Source: a bacterium
Lineage (GTDB): Bacteria; UBP15; UBA6099
Length of the DNA stretch: 44,335 nt
Assembly (NCBI GenBank): GCA_029564595.1
Contig: JAKQPS010000195.1
Coordinates: 1-44,335 of the forward strand
Direction of reading: 5' to 3'
Both the position numbers and the translations under genes were made by a program. Under the pieces are notes generated by a model. That model saw nothing but the letters and a program-made list of their open reading frames with translations, ran no database searches and had not been told where the DNA came from. This document shows, one piece after another, positions 19,302-27,356 of this stretch. Each line of letters begins with the position of its first letter. Position 1 is the first letter of the stretch.

Positions 19302-19476
19302 CCCGCTTTTTTCACCAATGCGGGTTGAAATCGAAGAAAGGGATGAGATGTCGGCGAATCGAGCGGGAACGAGGGAGCATACTGTTTCGTATGCGGCCAA
19401 GTTCGAGCCGATGACTCAACGACGTAAACCGCCCTTTATTTGATTTCCCGGATTTTCCCCGTGAAAAATCCGGGTT
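19302..19476 (+). repeat. MITE-like interspersed repeat, copy C
   Basis: Full family member. The right end, reversed, reads TTAACCCGGATTTTTCAC, matching the left end of copy D (TAACCCGCATTTTTCAC) as a terminal inverted repeat. The apical stem is a perfect GCATAC/GTATGC. It lies just upstream of the fibronectin gene. Confidence 0.75.
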
Positions 19477-19589
19477 AATCCCGCTAGGTTCTCCCCTTTG
19501 CGCCTGACCGGGCTGTCTTCGGCTTTCTCATAAAACGCCCATACGCAAACCCGCCGACTGTCCCGGGTTTGTCCCGCGCCGATACAGCG

Positions 19590-19665
19590 CCTCTTTTCCG
19601 ACTATTAAATTATAACATATTGAATTATTTCTGTTGAATAATTTTATTAAATGTCAAATCCTTAA
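19590..19665 (-). promoter_or_regulatory. AT-rich patch with candidate promoter for the fibronectin gene
   Basis: A sharply AT-rich stretch between copies C and D. On the minus strand it holds TTGACA (19652-19657) and TATAAT (19609-19614), but they are too far apart to form one standard promoter. Confidence 0.3.
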
Positions 19666-19737
19666 GCGCCGCTCAACCAGAGAAACCGGGCTTGTGCCGT
19701 CATAATCCTGTCGCCGTCATTCGGGAGAAAACCCTAA

Positions 19738-19914
19738 CCCGCATTTTTCACCAATGCGGGTTGAAAGCGAAGAAAGGGATGAGATGTCGGCGAATCGAGC
19801 GAGAACAAGGGAGCATACTGTTTCGTATGTGACGGCAGTTCGAGTCGATGATTCAACGACGTATATCGCCCTTTATTCGATTTCTCGGTTTTTTCCCGTG
19901 AAAAATCCGTGCTA
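19738..19914 (+). repeat. MITE-like interspersed repeat, copy D
   Basis: Best-preserved copy, from CCCGCATTTTTCACCAATG to GTGAAAAATCCGTGCTAA. The left end also forms its own hairpin CCCGCATT...AATGCGGG. It sits directly after the flagellin stop, so it may double as its terminator. Confidence 0.75.
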
Positions 19915-19934
19915 AGTCGCGCCCCGTCCGGCCG

Positions 19935-21086
19935 TCAACCGACTTTGCTTCCCACGCTTTGCAGTGTCATCCCAACCAGATCCAGCGCCGTCTGTCCGCT
20001 CATGTTTGCTATTCTTGTTGTGTCTATTCCGGTCTGGTTCAATAACTGGCTCTTGGTGTAGTCCACTATCTCTCTTGCCATGTCCGTGTCTTCTATCCTA
20101 GACCTGCTGGCCTCGACGTTTATCACCTCGGCCATATTGTCATTTATAATATGCTCGATTCGGTTAATCATCGTTCCCGTGTCGGCGCGCCTGTTATTAA
20201 GGCTGTCCAACGCGTTGTCCAGAGAATTGATCGAGGCCTGCGCAAGCGCCGTCGAAGTGAACGAGGCCGACACTCCGAGCGCAAATGAGGACACTTCGAA
20301 CATCCCCAGCCTCACCACCTGCGTGTTCTCGTCGTTGTCCGCCCCTATCTGCCCTCTGTCCTTTTCTTCCGGCTCAACTGGCGGCTCATTAAAAAAGACT
20401 CCGTAATTCAATGGGGCCCCTGCACGCTCGTTGTCAATTATTATCGTCCACTGCCCCGGAGCCGGGTCAGTAATAGTGAAACTCTCCTCGTCCCATCCTC
20501 CTGAGCCTGCATATCCCGCCCAGCCTGAATAGTTCACGGATGTCGCGCTTGTTATTGCTGGCGCCGAAACGGTCCCGCCCCCGCCCAGATAGGCGGTCAC
20601 TCCGGGCGCTCCGTACGTAGCATACAGATATCCGAACGCCTCCGTCCCGTCGGGGGAAAGCAAGTTGAAATCCGGAAAATCATCCGTCCCATCAAACCAA
20701 CAGCCATTTATCTCCACCACTCCGGCTATAGCCATCGAAGCCAAGTCAACAGATATGTACACCTGACCGGGATGCACAAGAGCAACTAATCCGCCCGGAA
20801 CCTCGCTGAAACCCGGACCGAAAACTCTCATTCCGTTAAATTTCACCGTCGTGTTGATTTGGTTTATCTGATTCACCAGAGACCCGGCTTCGGCCTGCAT
20901 TTTCTGTCTGTCATCCGCCGTTAGCGTCGCTTCGTTCGCCGCGCGCACCGCCAGTTCGCGTATCCTGTTGATACAGTCGTTTACCTCAGCCATCGCCGCG
21001 TCTCTCAATTGCAGATAACTGACGCAGTCCTGCGCGTTCTGGTTGGCCGTCGTCAGCCCTCCCGTCCGCGCCTTCATAGATGTCAA
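19935..21086 (-). CDS. fliC: Flagellin, main part (N-terminus displaced by a frameshift)
   Basis: This 383-residue frame is a flagellin lacking its first ~48 residues. It holds the rest of the N-terminal D0/D1 helices (TSMKARTGGLTTANQNAQD, INRIRELAVRAANEA) and the full C-terminal helix pair (SRIEDTDMAREIVDYTKSQL, ending in NMSGQTALDLVGMTLQSVG). Between them, residues ~110-235 form a variable domain ending in TITDPAPGQWTIIIDNE, which resembles pre-peptidase C-terminal (PPC) beta-sandwich domains. The frame begins at a TTG that overlaps the upstream stop (TTGA). One missing base restores fusion with the 21083-21229 fragment. Flagellin polymerises into the filament after export by the flagellar type III system; without the N-terminal helix it could not. 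Confidence 0.85.
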   Translation of the reverse strand: MTSMKARTGGLTTANQNAQDCVSYLQLRDAAMAEVNDCINRIRELAVRAANEATLTADDRQKMQAEAGSLVNQINQINTTVKFNGMRVFGPGFSEVPGGLVALVHPGQVYISVDLASMAIAGVVEINGCWFDGTDDFPDFNLLSPDGTEAFGYLYATYGAPGVTAYLGGGGTVSAPAITSATSVNYSGWAGYAGSGGWDEESFTITDPAPGQWTIIIDNERAGAPLNYGVFFNEPPVEPEEKDRGQIGADNDENTQVVRLGMFEVSSFALGVSASFTSTALAQASINSLDNALDSLNNRRADTGTMINRIEHIINDNMAEVINVEASRSRIEDTDMAREIVDYTKSQLLNQTGIDTTRIANMSGQTALDLVGMTLQSVGSKVG

Positions 21087-21229
21087 TATGCAAGTCCGCT
21101 CGGATCGTCCGCACCCCGGTTCACCTGTAGCCCGGAAGACAGCTTTTCGGCTCCTCCGTTTAGCTTGAGCCCTGTCGCCCTCAGTTGATTGTTGCCTATC
21201 ATGGAGCTGATGTTTGTGTTTACACGCAT
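21083..21229 (-). pseudogene. fliC: Flagellin N-terminal fragment, frameshifted from the main frame
   Basis: Forty-eight codons from ATG 21229 with an excellent AGGAGG seven bases upstream. It encodes MRVNTNISSMIGNN, LKLNGGAEKLSSGLQVNR and GADDPSGLA, the canonical flagellin N-terminus. It then hits TGA at 21083-21085 after GLAY. Adding one base near 21088-21092 (making GLAILTSMKAR) joins it to the main frame. This may be a true mutation, a programmed or phase-variable shift, or a read error. No long homopolymer is present at the site. Confidence 0.85.
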
Positions 21230-21669
21230 CTCATTTCCTCCTGATTTCGTCGCTCCGGCATCCTTGACGGAGGATCATCTGTCCGGGCTATTGCGCAATT
21301 ATTGACACGCGCAACATCAATCCCTCTCAGGCTCGCACAACGCACATCCGCCGCGCATGCCCGCGATCAGAAACGCTTATTGCCCGGCCATGCCCGCATC
21401 ACGCTCCGCTGCGCGATTCCCGCGAACACGCTTTTCCCCTTTTTCCTTCTCTGTCATCTTTAATCGACATAAAAGCCACGCGACTTAACACCGCCTCCAA
21501 AATATTTGCTCTATTGCTCTATTATTTTCTCCGGCCGCTTCGCTTTTTCTTTCGGCCCCGCCTCTCGCTCACGCTTTGCGTTTGACTACGCCCCCGCTTC
21601 TTATATATCCTTATTGTCGCGGGCGTCCGCGCTCCGCCTCACTTCTATTATTGCGAGGTCTTTATCCCT
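21230..21669. other. Intergenic gap between divergent flagellin and PIG-L genes
   Basis: Holds the flagellin leader (minus) and the PIG-L promoter (plus). A short palindrome ATTGCGCAAT lies near 21292. A TTGCTCTA duplication followed by TATTAT lies near 21511-21530, a possible -10. I found no clear sigma-28 or sigma-54 promoter for flagellin. Confidence 0.35.
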
Positions 21670-22389
21670 ATGAAAAACCAACGAGTTCTCGTCGTCGCGG
21701 CCCATCCCGACGATGCCGATTTCTACTGCGGCGGCGCTGTCGCCTTCTGGATTTCCAAAGGAGCAACGGTCCACTACGTAATCTGCACAGACGGCGCCAT
21801 CGGCGCGGACTCCGCGGACGTCGTCCCCGCAGAGCTTGCCGCCCTCAGAAAAAAGGAACAGTCCGACGCCAATGCCGCCCTCGGAGTCCGTCAAACCGTC
21901 TGGCTCGACTATCCGGACTTCTCCCTCCCCGCCGGCGAACAACTCCGCAAAGACATCGCTCGCCAAATCCGTCGCTTCAAACCTCACATCCTCGCCACCT
22001 TCGACCCGTGGCTCCGCTACGAACTCCACCCCGACCACACCGTCGCCGGTCGCGAAACCATCTACGCCCGCCTCGCCGCCAGACTCCCTCTCCGCTACCC
22101 CGACCTAAATGACGAAGGGCTCCTCTCTTGGCCCGTCGAACGCCTTTTCCTATTTAAAACGGATAATCCAAACACTTGGATAGACACCGAAGACTTCATC
22201 AAAACTAAATTCAATACTCTCAAATGCCACGCCTCCCAGTTCAAAGAACTCGCTTCCGACGACACCTTCGGCCTTTCTCTCCTCAAACAACTCTCCAAAC
22301 GCCATCCTGAGACAGGCCGCATCGCCGAACCGTTTAGAAATATTCCTCTGGAAGGTTTAGAAGGTCTTATGAATTACATCTCTCTCTAA
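21670..22389 (+). CDS. PIG-L (LmbE-like) family deacetylase
   Basis: A 239-residue zinc-dependent N-acetylglucosaminide-type deacetylase. The signature AHPDDADF gives His12, Asp14 and Asp15, and HPDH at 120-123 provides the second metal His. Family members remove N-acetyl groups from GlcNAc-containing lipids, thiols or glycans. No signal peptide, so cytoplasmic. Length is normal. The next gene starts 25 bases after its stop, suggesting an operon with the esterase. The 3' part becomes less GC-rich, a trend that continues downstream. Confidence 0.87.
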   Translation: MKNQRVLVVAAHPDDADFYCGGAVAFWISKGATVHYVICTDGAIGADSADVVPAELAALRKKEQSDANAALGVRQTVWLDYPDFSLPAGEQLRKDIARQIRRFKPHILATFDPWLRYELHPDHTVAGRETIYARLAARLPLRYPDLNDEGLLSWPVERLFLFKTDNPNTWIDTEDFIKTKFNTLKCHASQFKELASDDTFGLSLLKQLSKRHPETGRIAEPFRNIPLEGLEGLMNYISL

Positions 22390-22414
22390 TCTTTCGTCTG
22401 AAAGCAGGCTCATT

Positions 22415-24706
22415 ATGAAATTTCATTCGTTATTGCTTCTTTTCTCCTTGCTTTTATTAGCTTTTTTCTCTATTTCCTCCAATTGTGCTCTTTGTAATAT
22501 TTCTATTCAAGATTTCTACGCTTATGATTCCTCTGCTCCTTTAAATCCGAAATTGTCCGTTCTAGAAGAATCTCTCGACTATTCTCTCTACCGTGTCGAA
22601 TATGATAGCGTTTGGGGCCGCCGCGTTCCCGCTCTCTATATGGTTCCGAAGAAATGTGGCCATCCTAATCCGGCAATTGTATTCGGACATGGTTTTACAG
22701 GAAAAAAAGAGGATATGCGTAAATATCTATCCCTGCTTTCCGAAAAATGCTACTGTGCTATCTCGATTGATATGTGGTATCATGGCGAACGCAACATCGC
22801 AAATAAGAAAATGTACAGCAAACATCTCTACCAGATGCGAGAAGGCCTCGCCGGCTCAGTTGTCGATCTTCGCCGTGCCGTGGACTTTCTTGAGACAAGA
22901 AGCGACGAGGTTGACCACTCACGCATTTCCTATCTCGGCGGCAGTATGGGGGGCATACTGGGCGCTCTCTTGGCCGGGGTGGAATCCCGCATTAAATGCC
23001 CTGTTCTTGTCGTTGGGGGGGCAGATTGGTCATATCTGGTCAAGAATAGCATCGTCGTTCAGGTTGACCTCTCTAGCGACGGCATGTCCAGAAGTCTCGC
23101 CGATTCGGCCAGACGCATCCTCGCTCCTGTCGATCCTATCAACACCGTCCAACTAATATCACCCCGCCCCCTCCTAATGATTAACGCCAAACACGATATC
23201 CTTGTTAACCCTGCCTCCAATAAAAAAATGTTCCTTCGCGCCAAAGCGCCCCGCAGAATCGTCTGGTTTGCATCCGGTCACGGCGTGCCCGAAGATGAAA
23301 CAATGGATATTGTCATTGATTGGTATGATAAGTATCTACGCAATGACCATGTGCCGGATTTCTATTCCACCAATGAAGGATGGAAAACCGAAGCAGTCAA
23401 TATCGACATGTCCGCACAACTGCCTCCCGTGTCTGACTCCTTTCCTCTGTCCGAGTATCTTGCTTACGACCGCGACCTCCCGCTTATCAGCCTAAGAGAC
23501 CCGATACCCTCATCCGACCCCTTCGTGTCCAAATTCGCAATATCGTTTCAAGGGGTGCGGGATCGCATGGTTTCCGGTGTCCTTAACATACCCTCACAAG
23601 GTTCCGCGCCTTTTCCTGTCGCTGTCTTCATACATGATATCGGCGACAGTCCCTCTAATCTCGATATGCTTGTGGACACTCTTGCCCGCATCGGCTACGC
23701 TTCCGTATCCATAGACTCCTACCAGTTCACGGATAAGGCGTCTGACCCTCTTGCTGCCATGTCAAACGGCCCTTTTAATGCTAGAAATCTTTATGTACAA
23801 ACAATTCAGGACAATCTAAGGCTTATAGATTTTCTTGAAAAGCTAAACACTGTCACCACAAGCGGCATGACCTTCATCGGAATGGGTTCAGGAGCCTCTA
23901 TCGCTCTCTCTGCATCCTTTTTAGACACCAGAATACAGAAGGTGGTCTCAATAGAAACGCCAACTGATTTATTAAAGTATAATATTTTAAAGTTATACAA
24001 TAGGGTCACTGTTTTTCATTCTTGGTCGAACGAAAGCTATTCCCGCAATGCTTTTGCGCCTGTTGATCCTTTAAACCTCATTAATAGCTCCTCAAGCGCT
24101 TCTATTCTGTTTATCAGAAAGGATAAATCGAATGAAAACGAATTTATGAACACCTTGTCCATGTTTAGAAACGTTCCCGGCGCTTTTTATGTTCCGAACA
24201 CGTCATCAGATACTACTTCAGGTGAATCTGACATCGGAAGCGCGCTTGCCGCTATCGCTTCGTTCATTACTGACGCTCACATTAAAGAACCATCTGATTC
24301 TGTTTCTTATTTGCATAATATTGCCTTTGTGTCCATCAATACCGCTGTAGAGCCTCATATATCATCCGTTCACGGATCCGTTTCTCATACCTGCTCTGTT
24401 TCCAATATTAACGCCAATTTGTCTGACTCTCTCGTCTCATCCCTAATGATTATCAACGCGAGAATCGATTGCGCGACCGATTCAGCCAAAACCGTGATCG
24501 CTGCCGTGTCCAGCATGAACAAACATGTTTCTTATATCCAGCTTTATGATAATGGACAAAATGGCGATAATGCTGCAGGCGACAATATATTTACCGGCTC
24601 ATACAAAATTCCTTCTTCAGATTATGAGTCCTTTAATATAAGGGTCGGCGGCGTTACAAATAGCTGGTATCCAATGGTTGAGAAAACCATATCAAGCGCT
24701 CATTGA
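22415..24706 (+). CDS. Secreted double alpha/beta-hydrolase (esterase-like) protein
   Basis: A 763-residue exported protein (signal peptide ~1-24). Domain 1 (~60-315) resembles acetyl-xylan-esterase/dienelactone-hydrolase types, with GGSMGG (Ser177), KHDILVNP (Asp261) and GHGVPEDE (His289), a complete triad. Domain 2 (~370-620) repeats the fold, but its elbow reads GMGSGA, with Gly491 where the nucleophile Ser should be, so it is probably inactive. The C-terminal ~110 residues hold DNGQNGDNAAGDNIFTG, like a Ca-binding beta-sandwich surface module. It probably deacylates extracellular polysaccharide, which fits its deacetylase neighbour. The GC content is clearly lower than in flanking housekeeping genes, hinting at transfer. 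Confidence 0.75.
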   Translation: MKFHSLLLLFSLLLLAFFSISSNCALCNISIQDFYAYDSSAPLNPKLSVLEESLDYSLYRVEYDSVWGRRVPALYMVPKKCGHPNPAIVFGHGFTGKKEDMRKYLSLLSEKCYCAISIDMWYHGERNIANKKMYSKHLYQMREGLAGSVVDLRRAVDFLETRSDEVDHSRISYLGGSMGGILGALLAGVESRIKCPVLVVGGADWSYLVKNSIVVQVDLSSDGMSRSLADSARRILAPVDPINTVQLISPRPLLMINAKHDILVNPASNKKMFLRAKAPRRIVWFASGHGVPEDETMDIVIDWYDKYLRNDHVPDFYSTNEGWKTEAVNIDMSAQLPPVSDSFPLSEYLAYDRDLPLISLRDPIPSSDPFVSKFAISFQGVRDRMVSGVLNIPSQGSAPFPVAVFIHDIGDSPSNLDMLVDTLARIGYASVSIDSYQFTDKASDPLAAMSNGPFNARNLYVQTIQDNLRLIDFLEKLNTVTTSGMTFIGMGSGASIALSASFLDTRIQKVVSIETPTDLLKYNILKLYNRVTVFHSWSNESYSRNAFAPVDPLNLINSSSSASILFIRKDKSNENEFMNTLSMFRNVPGAFYVPNTSSDTTSGESDIGSALAAIASFITDAHIKEPSDSVSYLHNIAFVSINTAVEPHISSVHGSVSHTCSVSNINANLSDSLVSSLMIINARIDCATDSAKTVIAAVSSMNKHVSYIQLYDNGQNGDNAAGDNIFTGSYKIPSSDYESFNIRVGGVTNSWYPMVEKTISSAH

Positions 24707-24716
24707 GTTTCAATTC

Positions 24717-25199
24717 ATGGTTATTGAGCTTAAAGACATAGCTGATTCAGACATCCCCATAATCAACAGATGGCTGACTCTTGAGCATGTAATACGACGC
24801 TGGGGCAATGTGGCATTTGAAGACCTGCCTACGCAAGGTCTTGGCAATGCAGTCATCGTTTGCGACGGTCTGCCCGTCGGCTATATCCAGTGGCAACATC
24901 CTAGTAGAAGCGAACTGGACACAGCGGGCTTGTACGATATCCCAACTGATATTGTCGACATTGATATATTCATTGGCGAAATCTCTATGCTCAGACGTGG
25001 AATAGGGCATTGCGCTGTCCGATGTCTCATCGAACGGATTAATCATCAATTCAGCACGCCTATCGTTTATATGGCATGTGCTGCGATAGACAACTCGGCG
25101 TCTATTGGAATGTTCGAAAAGGCCGGATTCAAACAAGACCGCGTATTTGACGATGCTCCTGACGGCGGGCTTCATGTTCTTTTGCTTTATCGGTCATAA
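24717..25199 (+). CDS. GNAT acetyltransferase resembling AAC(6')-type enzymes
   Basis: A 160-residue acetyl-CoA-dependent N-acetyltransferase. It resembles aminoglycoside 6'-acetyltransferases in layout: INRWLTLEHVIRRWG near the N-terminus, GLPVGYIQWQH in the middle, the acetyl-CoA loop SMLRRGIGHCAVRCL (~98-112), and DNSASIGMFEKAGF (~131-144). Siderophore- or other small-molecule acetylation is equally possible. The start at 24717 is ten bases after the esterase stop; a longer frame from 24678 would overlap that gene. The same lower GC suggests the two travel together. Confidence 0.72.
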   Translation: MVIELKDIADSDIPIINRWLTLEHVIRRWGNVAFEDLPTQGLGNAVIVCDGLPVGYIQWQHPSRSELDTAGLYDIPTDIVDIDIFIGEISMLRRGIGHCAVRCLIERINHQFSTPIVYMACAAIDNSASIGMFEKAGFKQDRVFDDAPDGGLHVLLLYRS

Positions 25200-25395
25200 T
25201 TGTAAATATATCAATGAAATAGCATATAATAATACAATCATAGTGATATCCACTTCTACCAAAAACATGTTTTTTATTCTCTTTTGTAACGATAATTACA
25301 TTGTTAAGTAGCGTATGGACAGTTATGTCAAATCGCAGATTGATTTGTCCAGATTATATATCTATAAATTTCTTGTTCTTTCCAGCAAGTTTCTT

Positions 25396-25405
25396 GTTTT
25401 AATAT
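25396..25405 (+). promoter_or_regulatory. Candidate -10 in the AT-rich gap after the GNAT gene
   Basis: TTAATATAAT, with the word AATCGCAGAT on both sides (about 25332 and 25412), suggesting a promoter with a repeated operator-like word. The 25200-25443 gap is AT-rich with no other recognisable feature. Confidence 0.25.
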
Positions 25406-25443
25406 AATCTAATCGCAGATAAGTCGATTTAGGACACACTGTC

Positions 25444-25617
25444 ATGAAGTCCGTCAACGCGCTCAAAAACAGCATTGGACACTTCCCTTTCGCATCAGTT
25501 TTGAGACCGGTTCAGTCGTCTAAATCTGATTGGACAATCGTCGCGATGCGAGAAAACAGCAAGAAAAAACGTCCATCCCGCTACACAGAAAATGTCCTTA
25601 TATGGCTTGATTGTTAA
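25444..25617 (+). CDS. Possible 57-residue basic small protein
   Basis: An open frame from ATG to TAA encoding a Lys/Arg-rich peptide (RENSKKKRPSRYTENV near the end). It ends by overlapping the 3' end of thiL on the other strand by four bases. It follows a candidate promoter, but no ribosome site is clear and I recognise no family. It may be chance. Confidence 0.2.
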   Translation: MKSVNALKNSIGHFPFASVLRPVQSSKSDWTIVAMRENSKKKRPSRYTENVLIWLDC

Positions 25618-26633
25618 AAATGAAGGAATGAGGCTTCCGGCCATGGAAGTATTTCTCCGGAGGAAGAAACAAGTGTGATGCCGCGTTCGCGCGAAACAAT
25701 TTCGCCTATCCTTGTAGCGCGTGTTCCGGCAGATTCGATATTTCGTTCTAAATCGTCAACTTTTGAGGCGGACGCGGTTATCAGCAGATTAAAATCCTCT
25801 CCGCCGCGAACGGCGAAAGAGGCAAAAGAGACATCCGAGCGTCTTGCCCACGCGCGGAGATCAGGCGATGTGGGTATTTTTTCCTCATAAATAACCGCGC
25901 CTACGCCGGATCTGGCTGTGAGACGCGGCAAATCCACCGCAAGGCCGTCGCTGAGATCCATCATTGCCGTCGGAGCAAGAGACGCAGAAGCGGCCAGACC
26001 CGCTGCAAGCGAAGGTTCTGGAGCAAGGTGGCGGTTGATAAGTCGCTTCATAAAAGGAATAGTGATTTCGGATTTCGGAAACAAACTAAGTATCTGTAGC
26101 CCCGCCGCACTGTCTCCGCACGTGTCTGTGACAAGAATTATATCGCCGGGAGCCGCGCCTTTGCGAAGGATCGCGCGATTTTTGCGCGCTCGGCCCAGCA
26201 TGGCGATATTGACAATAGCCCTGTCCGAGCGCACAGTGTCGCCTCCCGCAATGACGACGCCGTATCTTTCACAAGCGGCGGCGATGCCTTCATAAAGAGA
26301 TTTTATGAAGTATTCCCTCGCGCGGGGCCTTGCGCCGACGGAGACGACAGCCGCAGTAGGCTTGCCGCCCATCGCCGCGATGTCGCTGACGCTTGCCGCA
26401 ATCGCTTTCCAGCCCACTTGATAGGGAGATGCCCATTCAAGGTTGAAGTGAACGCCCTCGACCAGCAGGTCGGTTGTCACGAGAGTCTCGGAATCGTCCG
26501 CGCTCTCGCAGAGCGCCGCCGCGTCGTCTCCTATCCCGACGCGCACCGGCGGCCCCGGCGGGCCGAGGATGGTTTTGATGCGCTCTATCAGCGCGTCCTC
26601 GCCGGGTTGTTCTTTGCCGCGTTTTCCGGCCAT
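25614..26633 (-). CDS. thiL: Thiamine-monophosphate kinase
   Basis: A 339-residue cytoplasmic kinase that phosphorylates thiamine monophosphate to the active diphosphate using ATP. Signatures are VGIGDDAAAL with Asp36-Asp37, VTTDLLVEGVHF, KAIAASVSDIAAMGG (~94-108), IAGGDTVRS, and the C-domain MMDLSDGLAVDLPRL. Length and order match ThiL of the PurM/AIR-synthase superfamily. The start ATG follows a purine-rich GAGAG stretch rather than a strong ribosome site. It is divergent from tsaE. Confidence 0.93.
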   Translation of the reverse strand: MAGKRGKEQPGEDALIERIKTILGPPGPPVRVGIGDDAAALCESADDSETLVTTDLLVEGVHFNLEWASPYQVGWKAIAASVSDIAAMGGKPTAAVVSVGARPRAREYFIKSLYEGIAAACERYGVVIAGGDTVRSDRAIVNIAMLGRARKNRAILRKGAAPGDIILVTDTCGDSAAGLQILSLFPKSEITIPFMKRLINRHLAPEPSLAAGLAASASLAPTAMMDLSDGLAVDLPRLTARSGVGAVIYEEKIPTSPDLRAWARRSDVSFASFAVRGGEDFNLLITASASKVDDLERNIESAGTRATRIGEIVSRERGITLVSSSGEILPWPEASFLHF

Positions 26634-26782
26634 CTGCGCGCGCTCTCTCTGTTCCGGGCTTCCAGTCCGCGTGCCGCCGTCAGCCCTTTTTCGCGCCTGC
26701 AGCGTCCTTCGGCGCGTCCATGTATTCTACATCAAAACCCCCCCGCTGAACACACCCGCCGCGACGCGCTTCGCGCGCCTGT

Positions 26783-26848
26783 TTAAAAGGAACCGTTTTG
26801 TTGCTATATTATTGCCGCGCGGCGTTCATCGTCGCGCGGTTCGGAGGG
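26783..26848 (+). promoter_or_regulatory. Promoter and ribosome site of the tsaE-tsaB operon
   Basis: TATATT at 26805-26810, and CGGAGG about five bases before the GTG at 26853. The rest of the thiL-tsaE gap (26634-26782) shows no clear feature. Confidence 0.45.
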
Positions 26849-26852
26849 CGCG

Positions 26853-27356
26853 GTGGAATTGCGGATTATCGCCGACATAGAAACGGTCTCGGCGGCGGAA
26901 ACCGAGGAGCTTGGGCGGCTCATAGGAGAGGCGCTCGAACGCGGCGCGTTCATCGCCCTCGAAGGCGACCTCGGCGGCGGCAAAACCACTTTCACGCGCG
27001 GCCTCGCGCGCGGCCTCGGCATCGCCTCCAACGTCACCAGCCCCACATTCCAACTCGTCCGCGAATACGAAGGCCGAATCGCCCTTTTCCACTTCGATTT
27101 CTATCGTCTCGAAACCGCCTCTGAGCTTGTGGATTTGGACATTGGCTACTGCCTCGGCGCGGGCGTAGTCGTGGCGGAGTGGGCGGACAGGTTTCCGCCT
27201 CCCGAATCGGACTCTCTTCTGAGGCTCAGGTTCGACTGGGCGGGCGAGAGCCGAAGGCGCATCCGCCTCGAAGCATGCCCCCGCGCCGCCGCCGCCCTCG
27301 AAAAATCGGACTCCCTCCGGCTCAGGCTGTCCGCGCCGCCCGGAGGCGAACAATGA
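26853..27356 (+). CDS. tsaE: tRNA threonylcarbamoyladenosine biosynthesis ATPase TsaE
   Basis: A 167-residue P-loop ATPase that supports the TsaB-TsaD complex making t6A at position 37 of ANN-decoding tRNAs. Walker A is GDLGGGKTT (38-46), differing from the usual GAGKT by one Gly. Then come the family TSPTF motif, HFDFYRL (~71-77) and AEWADRFP (~110-117). The GTG start has CGGAGG just upstream. It overlaps tsaB by ATGA. Confidence 0.92.
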   Translation: MELRIIADIETVSAAETEELGRLIGEALERGAFIALEGDLGGGKTTFTRGLARGLGIASNVTSPTFQLVREYEGRIALFHFDFYRLETASELVDLDIGYCLGAGVVVAEWADRFPPPESDSLLRLRFDWAGESRRRIRLEACPRAAAALEKSDSLRLRLSAPPGGEQ

